From positions 1 to 33,276 of the forward strand of contig PEVN01000291.1 in assembly GCA_002779825.1 (NCBI GenBank): a stretch of 33,276 nt of DNA, written 5' to 3'. A model generated the notes under the pieces. That model made no database searches. It had not been told where the DNA came from and saw nothing but the letters and a program-made list of their open reading frames with translations. The translations under genes and the position numbers were made by a program. This document shows positions 6,233 to 13,468 of this stretch, piece by piece (the first letter of the stretch is position 1; each line of letters starts with the position of its first letter). The DNA comes from Armatimonadetes bacterium CG06_land_8_20_14_3_00_66_21 (GTDB lineage Bacteria; Armatimonadota; Abditibacteriia; CG2-30-66-41).

Positions 6233-7672
6233 TCAACTGGGAGTCGCAGCGGTTGATCCCGGTGGCGCCTCCACGCGCAGCTCTCGCATCGGCACGAGCT
6301 TCACGTTCAGTTCATCCGGCAGCGCGTAGGTGTTCCGTTGTGGATCGCAGAACGGTCCGGGCCAGTCGGCGGCGGAGTTCTCGGCGAGCCGGGTCACGGC
6401 AATGCCGTCCCGCACGAGATCGCCGCTCAATGCCATGCCGTGGGCGATGGAGAACGGCGCGCACGAGCTTGCCGGCACGCCGTAGTCGAGCACCTGCTCC
6501 AACGCCCCGGTATCGGCGTTGAGGCGAATCATCTTCGCGGTCTTGCCCCACGCCTCCGCCCAGAAGCGGCCGTAGGCGTAGGGCGCGTTGACGATCGCGT
6601 CGAAGTCAATGCCGCGCAGGTCGCACTTCCAGGCGACGCTGCCGTCCTTGATCGAGTACGCAGCCACATACTTCCAGTCGTCGCCCTGGTACTTCGCTCC
6701 CCAGTGCCCGCCGGAGCCGAGCACAACCTTGCCGTGGGCATAGCTGGGAGTGGACTTCTTCGCCGCCGGGAGACCGGCGCGCTCCCAGACGAGGGTCAAC
6801 TCGGCGTCGTAGACGCGCAACGCCGAGTTCCACTCCAGCTTCTCCGTCTTCCCATCCTTGTCGACGAAGCTGTACCAGTAGGTGGCGACGTAGTACCCGT
6901 GGGCGTCGTTGACCAGCACCGTGTTCCACGAGATGCAGGTGTTGGGGTGCGCCACGTCGACGGACTTCAGCACCTGACCATCGGCGGCGCGGAGCTTCAG
7001 CACCTTGCCGTTGTTCTGGTAGAAGACCCAGCCCCGCTGCTGGTCCACGGCCGGCGTGATGCCGCCGGTGCCCGGCGTCCGGACCCACCACACCTCCTCG
7101 CCGGTCTCGGCGTCGAGCGCGTGCAGACCGTTCTGGCAGCCGGCGAAGATGAGCTTGGAGCCGTCGTCGCGGACGTAGTAGGAGTGCCCGAAGAAGTACG
7201 CCCCCGGCTGGTTCGCCGGGCTGACCCAGACGGTTTGCGCGGTGTCGCGGTCCATGTCCATGGCGACCGAGCGCGCCTCCTTGTACTCGTGGGCAATGAC
7301 GAGCCACTTCCCGTCGCGCCGCTGGACGACGAGCGGTGTGCTGTCGTAGGTGTCCTTGAACGGGTACGTGCGGAGCTTCTTGAACGTGCGCACGTCGAAG
7401 GCAACAACGAAGGGATAGCCCTCGGCCTTCCAGTACTTCGAGCAGCTCTGATCCGCCGTGAAGTACGCGACGCCGTCGACCACCACGCCGCCCTGGGAGA
7501 AGTAGTGCAACCCGGAGTCGGAGGCGGACGGGTCCGCGAGGACGGGCTTGGCTTGCGGGTTTTCGTCCTTCGCCTCTGCCGCGGAAGCCTCACCGGCGAA
7601 CCGCAACCAGGCTACTGCGCAGATGAGGAAAGCGGCGACGAGGAACCGTGCCGCCTCGATGACGCTGTTCAT
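6233..7672 (-). CDS. Secreted PQQ-like (quinoprotein-type) beta-propeller protein
   Basis: The 479-residue protein has a signal peptide (FLVAAFLICAVAWLRFAGEASAAEA). The rest is a propeller with the AxD..TGExxW signature of PQQ-like repeats: GLHALDAETGEEVWWVRTPG, LKLRAADGQVLKSVDV, LRVYDAELTLVWE, YSIKDGSVAWKCDL and IRLNADTGALEQVLD. ATG 7672 is preferred over longer in-frame starts because GGAGG lies 9 nt upstream and the signal peptide begins there. Quinoprotein catalytic residues cannot be confirmed, so it may be a structural propeller only. It is divergent from the protease gene at 8155. Between 6127 and 6232, before the toxin gene, I see nothing. Confidence 0.88.
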   Translation of the reverse strand: MNSVIEAARFLVAAFLICAVAWLRFAGEASAAEAKDENPQAKPVLADPSASDSGLHYFSQGGVVVDGVAYFTADQSCSKYWKAEGYPFVVAFDVRTFKKLRTYPFKDTYDSTPLVVQRRDGKWLVIAHEYKEARSVAMDMDRDTAQTVWVSPANQPGAYFFGHSYYVRDDGSKLIFAGCQNGLHALDAETGEEVWWVRTPGTGGITPAVDQQRGWVFYQNNGKVLKLRAADGQVLKSVDVAHPNTCISWNTVLVNDAHGYYVATYWYSFVDKDGKTEKLEWNSALRVYDAELTLVWERAGLPAAKKSTPSYAHGKVVLGSGGHWGAKYQGDDWKYVAAYSIKDGSVAWKCDLRGIDFDAIVNAPYAYGRFWAEAWGKTAKMIRLNADTGALEQVLDYGVPASSCAPFSIAHGMALSGDLVRDGIAVTRLAENSAADWPGPFCDPQRNTYALPDELNVKLVPMRELRVEAPPGSTAATPS

Positions 7673-7943
7673 GGGTGGTGGCCTCCAAAGGAATGCCGAT
7701 ACCGTAGCGCAAGTTGGCGCCGCCCACCACCCACGAGACCAAGCAAGCATTCGGCGGCTGAATGTAACCCCTCGCGGAAGGGCGCCACTTGGCGGTGCAG
7801 ACGGCGCGTACCATCTGTCGAGACCCTACCGTGGAGGATCCGAAAGAAACTGAGGAGACAGCCGCGGGTGAGCGTCTATTCCGTTTCGAGAGGCAGAACG
7901 ACGTGCGGAAGTCCTTTGGGGACAGTAGGGAAGTGAACTTGGT

Positions 7944-8096
7944 GTTATACCCGCGACGGTTAGGAACACACCGAAGTGGAAGTTCGCCGAACTTCACCTG
8001 CAGCCGTGTGGCGGGCACCGAACAGGTCGTCGTACCCGCAGACGAGTTGGGGCCACGCCGGGCCTTCGGTGTGTTCCTAACCTTCGCGGGTATAGC
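7944..8096. mobile_element. 153-bp MITE-like or palindromic element with 33-bp terminal inverted repeats
   Basis: The arms 7944-7976 and 8064-8096 are reverse complements at 31 of 33 positions. They contain TATACCCGCGA and GGTTAGGAACACACCGAAG. The 87-nt centre holds a perfect 17-nt palindrome, GAAGTTC-GCC-GAACTTC (7979-7995). No transposase is present, and no target-site duplication is obvious. It occupies the intergenic region between divergent genes, and the rest of 7673-8154 holds no gene I can support. Confidence 0.7.
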
Positions 8097-8154
8097 AGTC
8101 CAGTCAGTCGCGTTCTGCCGGATACGACCTCTTGCCGACCGCCTCAAAGGTGCC

Positions 8155-9462
8155 ATGCTGCGCTCATGCCCAACGCTGACGGGTCCCGTCGGTCGAAGGA
8201 CCCTGGCGGTCATTGGTGCGCTCGCGTTGCTGCGAGCGGCAGGCATGTACCGGGTGGTGGTCGTCGATGGCACCTCCATGACGCCGACGTTCCAGCACGG
8301 AGATTCCCTGGTGGTTGGGCGCGCGCCGTTCCACAAGGGCGATGTTGTCGTGGCAACGGTTGCCGATGGCGCGCGCGTCGTGAAGCGCGTCACCTCGGTG
8401 GAGGGCGGCTGGGTGCACCTCATGGGCGACAACCCGCTGTCGGACTCCTACACCATCAGAACGCAGGACGTGATGGGACGCCAGTTGCTCCCGGCACTGG
8501 CGACGTGGCGGTTCCTCGGTTCGTGGATGTCTGGCATCGACGAGGCGCTGGAAACTCAGGAGTCCCTTTCCGGGATGCCGGCTTTTGACCGAGGCGGCTG
8601 GGTGTGGCTCGGCGCCCCGTACCGCAAGGCAAGGAAGCTCATGCCCGGGAGGGCCGTCGGCTGGGCCGGCCAAGACCTGGTGCTCGTCTCGGGTGGGTAC
8701 TACTGGATCTGCAACGCTGCCACGAAGGAGACCGTCCGCCTCGGTCCTGAGGCGAACAAGCACGTGTGGGCCTTCACCGACGATGTCGTGGCGTTTGAGG
8801 ACCGCGGCTTCACCTGGAAGGTGGACTCCTCCCTGTCACCCCGGCCGCTGTGGCGCGGGTTCGTGTACGACTGCTCCGGCGGGCGCGTGCGGGGAGTGCG
8901 GGTGGGCCGAACCGCCTTGGAGTTTGTGAAGTACGACTCTCGCACGGGGCAAGAGCGAGTGGAGAGCTCCATTCCCCGGCAGGCTGTCCGCGAACGGCAA
9001 GAGGTCGACGTGCTTCAGCTTGTTCGGACCGGAGAAGCGATGGTCACGGGCGGGCCCACGTCATTCGACAAGCAGCGGCTGTTTGACGGCCGGGTCGACA
9101 CGCCTGACTCGCCAGAGCACTACGCGGGCTGGAAGCGCCCACTTGAGGTCACCTTCCGGAACCCCATCGTGCTGTCTGGGTGTGCGTTCTCGGGGCTGTT
9201 CACCCAGTCGTGGATTATGGAAGTCGCCAAGGACAACAGCCCCGACTGGGTTCCGGCCTGCCGGCGAACCCCGGGCCGGCTGCAAACGCAACTCGACTTC
9301 GTCTCCCCCGTGACGGTGACCCGCGTCCGGTTCCTCCTCCCGGGGGGCGACAAAGGGATGAGTACCCCGCTGTGTTCAGATATCCGCCTGCTGGGTGTGC
9401 GGGGCGCGCCGTCGGTGCACCTGACTGCGACGCAGCCAGCCTCGCGGCGCGCAGGTGCGTAG
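8155..9462 (+). CDS. Signal-peptidase-I-like (S26) protein with a ~300-residue propeller/discoidin-like C-terminal extension
   Basis: The 435-residue protein has one membrane segment (residues 15-30) and then an S26 serine-lysine protease core: GTSMTPTFQHGD with nucleophile Ser41, VVKRVTSVEG with general base Lys77, and GDNPLSDSYTIRTQDVMGR at 91-109. Leader peptidases end soon after this. Here about 130 residues of Trp- and Gly-rich beta structure follow, then residues 300-420 that look like a discoidin/F5-8C fold (RLFDGRVDTP, LEVTFRNPIVLSGCAFSG, VTVTRVRFLLPG). The order suggests a membrane-anchored protease with an outward ligand-binding region, but that is inference. ATG 8155 has AAAGG upstream. 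Longer in-frame starts would translate the palindromic element. Confidence 0.8.
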   Translation: MLRSCPTLTGPVGRRTLAVIGALALLRAAGMYRVVVVDGTSMTPTFQHGDSLVVGRAPFHKGDVVVATVADGARVVKRVTSVEGGWVHLMGDNPLSDSYTIRTQDVMGRQLLPALATWRFLGSWMSGIDEALETQESLSGMPAFDRGGWVWLGAPYRKARKLMPGRAVGWAGQDLVLVSGGYYWICNAATKETVRLGPEANKHVWAFTDDVVAFEDRGFTWKVDSSLSPRPLWRGFVYDCSGGRVRGVRVGRTALEFVKYDSRTGQERVESSIPRQAVRERQEVDVLQLVRTGEAMVTGGPTSFDKQRLFDGRVDTPDSPEHYAGWKRPLEVTFRNPIVLSGCAFSGLFTQSWIMEVAKDNSPDWVPACRRTPGRLQTQLDFVSPVTVTRVRFLLPGGDKGMSTPLCSDIRLLGVRGAPSVHLTATQPASRRAGA

Positions 9463-9501
9463 CGGCGTTGGCATCGCCCTGCGGCGAAGGCGTCGCGGCG
9501 C

Positions 9502-9532
9502 TTGACCGAGGGCTGGCGGCGGGCGCTACAAT
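9502..9532 (+). promoter_or_regulatory. Promoter of the O-methyltransferase gene
   Basis: TTGACC (9502-9507) is followed after 19 nt by TACAAT (9527-9532) in the context GCTACAAT. The start codon is 49 nt downstream. Confidence 0.5.
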
Positions 9533-9580
9533 TGGGTCAAGGAACCCGGGTGGGTCTCGCCCTGAGAGGAGCGAACTGTC

Positions 9581-10279
9581 ATGTCAAGGAACCCAAGCCT
9601 CTGCATCATTGTCGCGCTGACCGCCCTGGTCGTCGTTGACGCCTCGGCAGAGGGGGAGCCCCGGGGAACGGATCCCCCGCCCGGCGCTCCGCAGTTTGAG
9701 AGTCAGCCGCTTTTCGCAAACGACGCCGAGAAGAAGGTCCTCGACGTGCTGATTGACCTGGACAGGAACCAGCGTGCCGGGATGATGAACGTCCCCAAGG
9801 AAGACGGCCGGTTGCTGCGCGTGCTGACCGAGGCGATCAACGCGAAGCATGTCGTTGAGGTCGGCACCTCCAACGGCTACTCGGGGATCTGGTTCTGCCT
9901 CGCCCTCCGCAAGACCGGCGGCAAACTGACCACGCACGAGATCGACGAGGGCCGCGCCAAGTTGGCCCGCGAGAACTTCAAGCGGGCGGGAGTCGAAGAC
10001 CTCGTCACCCTCGTCATGGGCGATGCCCACGAGCAGGTGGCGAAGATCAAGGAGCCGGTTGACCTCCTGTTCTTGGACGCCGACAAGGAGGGCTACACAG
10101 ACTACCTGAGTAAGCTCCTGCCGTTGGTGCGTCCGGGTGGGCTCGTCGTTGCCCACAACATGAACCGGCGACAGGCCGACGTGAAGTTCGTCGAGGCGAT
10201 CACCAACAGCCCGGAACTGGAGACCTTGTTCCTGAACACGTACCTGACCGGAGTGGCGGTCAGCCTCAAGAAGCGGTGA
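9581..10279 (+). CDS. Exported class I SAM-dependent O-methyltransferase-like protein
   Basis: The 232-residue protein matches the cation-dependent O-methyltransferase family. It has the SAM-binding loop VVEVGTSNGYSGIWF near residue 88, the acidic THEID strand end, and LLFLDADKEGYTDYL followed by PLVRPGGLVVAHNM. The usual metal-binding DN after PGG is replaced by HN. The N terminus (PSLCIIVALTALVVVDASAEG) is a convincing signal peptide, which is unusual because SAM is cytosolic. AGGAG lies 8 nt before the ATG. The acceptor substrate is unknown. It may act on small molecules or be a non-catalytic relic, and paralogues with signal peptides exist in related soil lineages. Confidence 0.85.
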   Translation: MSRNPSLCIIVALTALVVVDASAEGEPRGTDPPPGAPQFESQPLFANDAEKKVLDVLIDLDRNQRAGMMNVPKEDGRLLRVLTEAINAKHVVEVGTSNGYSGIWFCLALRKTGGKLTTHEIDEGRAKLARENFKRAGVEDLVTLVMGDAHEQVAKIKEPVDLLFLDADKEGYTDYLSKLLPLVRPGGLVVAHNMNRRQADVKFVEAITNSPELETLFLNTYLTGVAVSLKKR

Positions 10280-10601
10280 GCGCCGCCCAACGGTGGCCGC
10301 GGCTGCATCGAGCCCGAGTGACCGGGCGTCACGCCGTCGCCTGCGCGGTCCCGTAGCGCGAGCCCGAACGGCCTCGCTGCGCGCTCGGTCTCGCACACCA
10401 CGTGTGCGACCATCTGCCCAGGTCACCGGATACTGCCGGGAGGGTGAAGCGTCCGCTGAGCCGGCGCCAGTCGCTCTGGCAGCTCGGCGAGAGCCTCGCG
10501 CTTCCGGAAGACGCGCTTCCCAGACGCGGTCTGAGAGGCCGTCGGCTGTTCGGGAGGCCCCTTGGCTTCCTGGGCATAGACCAGAAAGGACCGTGTAAGC
10601 A
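10280..10601. other. Intergenic region without a supportable gene
   Basis: The sequence is GC-rich and holds a small hairpin near 10389-10410 (CGCACAC/GTGTGCG). Reading frames here show no family pattern and no sensible start. AAAGGA about 11 nt before 10602 is the only likely signal, serving the next gene. Confidence 0.5.
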
Positions 10602-13373
10602 ATGAACCACCCCTGGCGCCTGCAAGCGGCAACCGTTCTCCTCGCCGTCGCCTCGCGCGCCTTTGCCGAAGACGGCTATGAGTGGCTGGACGCGGACTGT
10701 CCCAGCGAATTCAACATTGCGGCAGTCATCAAGCTGCCCGCCGGCGGGGCCAAGGCGAAGCTGGTTTTCGACTACGCCGACAAGGACAACCATTGCGCTG
10801 TGGCACTGGCCGACGGTGAGCTCAAGGTCATCCAAGTGAGCGGCGGTAAGGTGGCGGCGCTGTGGCCTGCGTGCAAGCTGACAGGCGGCGCCGCGCAGGC
10901 GCTCCTGGTGAAGCGGCGCCACAGCCGGCTCGCGGTCTTCCTTGGCGGTGAGTTGGTCGGGCAGGTGGAGAGAGCGAAGCCCGCCGGTGGGCGGGCGGGG
11001 ACGACCGCCTCCGGGGGCGCCCAGTTCGCCGGGGTGCGGATGCAGGAGACCGCTCCCGTCTACTTTGCCGACGATTTCATGCGCACGGAAGACCAAACAG
11101 GCTCCTGGGAGACAGTGAGCGGAGAGTGGCAGACAAAGTCCATCGAGTCGGTCAAGCCGGACCCGGCAAAGAGCGCCAATCCATTCTCCTACGGGGCGGT
11201 CGCCAAGGACAGTGCGCTCACCGTGGCGGGGAACTGGTTCTGGGACAGCTACCTGTACCGGGTGGCCGTGAAGCCTGAAGCGCCGGGCGCGGTGGGGCTG
11301 GTCGTTTTCTACCAGGACCCGCAGAACCATCTGCTGTTCCGCTGGTGGGCGGGCGACACGCAGCACCTGCCCAATGCCCGCGAACTGGTGCTGGTGCGGG
11401 CAGGCAAGGAGCAGGTCCTGGCGTCGGCCGCCGGCGCCTACCAGCCGGGGCAGTGGTACCGGCTGACAGTGAAGGCGACAGACGCGCGGGTGGAGGTAGC
11501 CGTCGACGGCAAGCCCGCCCTCTCCCTGGACTCCCCTCCGTTCGGCGGCGGCAAAGTCGGCCTGTACGCCGAGCACTGCAAGTCCGTTTCGTTCGACGAT
11601 GTGCTCTGCCGACACTGGGCGAGCCCGGCGGACGACCCGTCCCCCCGGCTCGACGCCCCGCGCCTCACTGCCCAGTTCACCAAAGAGGACAGCATGAAGA
11701 CGTGGGCGAACCCGGACTCTGACTGGACGAAGGGCGACGACGACTGGTGGTGGCACTGCGGTGAGTTCTGGGGCGATGCGTCCTTCGGAGCCGAGCTGCC
11801 CGAGCCGGGAGGCGCTGCCGCGACGGCAGCCTTCACCATCCACGCCGATCGCAACAAGCCACAGTCCGGGTACATGCTGACCGCCGACTCTGCTGCGGAT
11901 GGTTCGAAGATCTCCTACGCGTTGACGCGGCAAGGGAAGTCACTGGGGAGCGGGACGCACGAGGTCGGCGAGTGGCCCGTCAGCGTGGAGGTCCGCCGCA
12001 ACGGCCGGGCGCTGCTGGTCGAGATCGGCGAACAGTGCGTCCTGTCGGTGACCGACGCCGCTCCCCTCGCCGGGACCGCGTCCGCGCTCAAGACGACCGG
12101 GGTGCGGATCCCCACCGAGCAGCTCTTTGTGACCGGCACGCACTGCATTGACGACACCTTCGCCACCGCCCCCGTCGAGTGGTGGCAGGGCAAGGGCAAC
12201 TGGCAGGTGACCAACCGGTGGAACTGCAGCCCGGACTGGACGTGGATGGCCAGCACGGGGAGCATCGCGCCGGTGCTGTGGACCAAGCGCGCCTTCGCCG
12301 GCGACTTCCTCGCCGAAGCCTACGTGTGCAACAAGATGGATCTCCAAGCCGGTCGCGGCAGCACGGGCTACAGCCACCCGGGCGACCTGAACATGACCGT
12401 GTGCGGCGACGGGCGGAGCCTGAACAGCGGCTACAGCTTCCTCTACGCCGGCTGGGACAACAGCGCGGCCGGCATGTTCCGCCAGAACGACGAGTGCGTG
12501 CCGAGGGACACGGCAGCCGTGTTGGTGAATCCGACCTCGAGAAACCCCGACTTCCATCACCACTGGTTCGACGTGCGCGTCGAGAGGCGCGGAGGGATCT
12601 TGCGGCACTGGGTGGACGGCAAGCTCATTCACGAATACACCGACCCCAACCCGCTCCCCGCCGGCCGCGTGGCGCTGTGGGACATCGGCACCCCGCAGGG
12701 CACCGGCGGACTGGTCATCGCCCGGGCCCGGATCTGGTACGAGAACGAGGCGCCTGCGCAGGACTTCCCGCCGGCACTCGTTGACGGCGAGGAAGGCGGT
12801 CCGCGGATCACCCCGCTCCCGGCGGTCCCCGCCGACGCCAAAGCGGTCAAGCACGACTTCGAGACCGACCGGGCGAGCTGGTCCGGCTACAACCGACGCG
12901 ACGGCGCGCTCTGTTCGCTGGACAGCACGACGGCAGCCTCGGGCAAGCAGAGCCTGAAGATCGAGAACGCCGGCTCTGGTGGCGACTTCTCAGCCTGGGC
13001 CGGCGTCGGCGCGTTTGAGGCCCTCAAGCTCCCGAAGCTGAAGTTCGCCTACAAGCTCCCCGCGGACGTGAAGGTGAATGTGTACGTGCACGCGGGCGGC
13101 CGCTACTACGCCATTGAGTTCACCGGCGGCCCGCAGCCCGAGGATACGTGCCCGATGCTCGGGAAGATCGAGAACGTCCGCGCCGACAACCAATGGCACA
13201 CGGCGGAGTTCGCCCTCGGCAAGGCGCTGGCAACAGCCCTTCCCGGCGCCGCCACCATCCCGGTCGATCAGCTCTGCTTCAGCGCCCCGCGGGACACCTA
13301 CTACCAGGCCGGCCTCGGCGGCAACGGGTGGGGCGCGACGTGGCATCTGGACGACTTTGAGCTTGCACCGTAA
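10602..13373 (+). CDS. Large secreted protein with repeated LamG/concanavalin-like domains and a C-terminal CBM-like domain
   Basis: The 923-residue protein has a short signal peptide (ATVLLAVASRAFAED). I see at least three jelly-roll modules of the DUF1080/LamG type. The first is near residues 20-150, the second near 150-340 (YFADDFMRTEDQTGSWE, GQWYRLTVKATDARVEVAVDG, KVGLYAEHCKSVSFDDV), and the third near 500-730 (DDTFATAPVEWWQGKGNW, HHWFDVRVERRGGILRHWVD, GRVALWDIGTP). Residues 745-920 look like a carbohydrate-binding module (KHDFETDRASWSGYN, SLKIENAG, VYVHAGGRYYAIEF). No catalytic motif is evident, so binding or processing of polysaccharide outside the cell is inferred from fold. It is co-oriented with the gene before and after but has long spacers. 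Confidence 0.8.
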   Translation: MNHPWRLQAATVLLAVASRAFAEDGYEWLDADCPSEFNIAAVIKLPAGGAKAKLVFDYADKDNHCAVALADGELKVIQVSGGKVAALWPACKLTGGAAQALLVKRRHSRLAVFLGGELVGQVERAKPAGGRAGTTASGGAQFAGVRMQETAPVYFADDFMRTEDQTGSWETVSGEWQTKSIESVKPDPAKSANPFSYGAVAKDSALTVAGNWFWDSYLYRVAVKPEAPGAVGLVVFYQDPQNHLLFRWWAGDTQHLPNARELVLVRAGKEQVLASAAGAYQPGQWYRLTVKATDARVEVAVDGKPALSLDSPPFGGGKVGLYAEHCKSVSFDDVLCRHWASPADDPSPRLDAPRLTAQFTKEDSMKTWANPDSDWTKGDDDWWWHCGEFWGDASFGAELPEPGGAAATAAFTIHADRNKPQSGYMLTADSAADGSKISYALTRQGKSLGSGTHEVGEWPVSVEVRRNGRALLVEIGEQCVLSVTDAAPLAGTASALKTTGVRIPTEQLFVTGTHCIDDTFATAPVEWWQGKGNWQVTNRWNCSPDWTWMASTGSIAPVLWTKRAFAGDFLAEAYVCNKMDLQAGRGSTGYSHPGDLNMTVCGDGRSLNSGYSFLYAGWDNSAAGMFRQNDECVPRDTAAVLVNPTSRNPDFHHHWFDVRVERRGGILRHWVDGKLIHEYTDPNPLPAGRVALWDIGTPQGTGGLVIARARIWYENEAPAQDFPPALVDGEEGGPRITPLPAVPADAKAVKHDFETDRASWSGYNRRDGALCSLDSTTAASGKQSLKIENAGSGGDFSAWAGVGAFEALKLPKLKFAYKLPADVKVNVYVHAGGRYYAIEFTGGPQPEDTCPMLGKIENVRADNQWHTAEFALGKALATALPGAATIPVDQLCFSAPRDTYYQAGLGGNGWGATWHLDDFELAP

Positions 13374-13396
13374 CGCCGACCGGCCTCACCTCTGGG

Positions 13397-13426
13397 TTTG
13401 CCCTCGCTCTGCACTTCGGGTACAGT
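13397..13426 (+). promoter_or_regulatory. Promoter of the dihaem propeller gene
   Basis: TTTGCC (13397-13402) and TACAGT (13421-13426) are 18 nt apart. A transcript starting near 13433 gives ATG 13469 a 36-nt leader with GGTGAG 7 nt before it, but gives ATG 13442 almost none. Confidence 0.4.
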
Positions 13427-13468
13427 CTCACCACCGACCCAATGGAGCACCCAGTGGTGAGTTGCAGC

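Noticed and set aside
6338..7936. 532-codon plus-strand frame opposite the PQQ-like gene
   Set aside because: It is composed of RGVG/AVGV-type sequence typical of antisense reading in high-GC DNA. The minus-strand protein has clear propeller repeats and a good start.
7944..8096. Integron attC site
   Set aside because: The GTTAGGA and TCCTAAC boxes do not fit GTTRRRY/RYYYAAC, and there is no cassette gene or integrase nearby.
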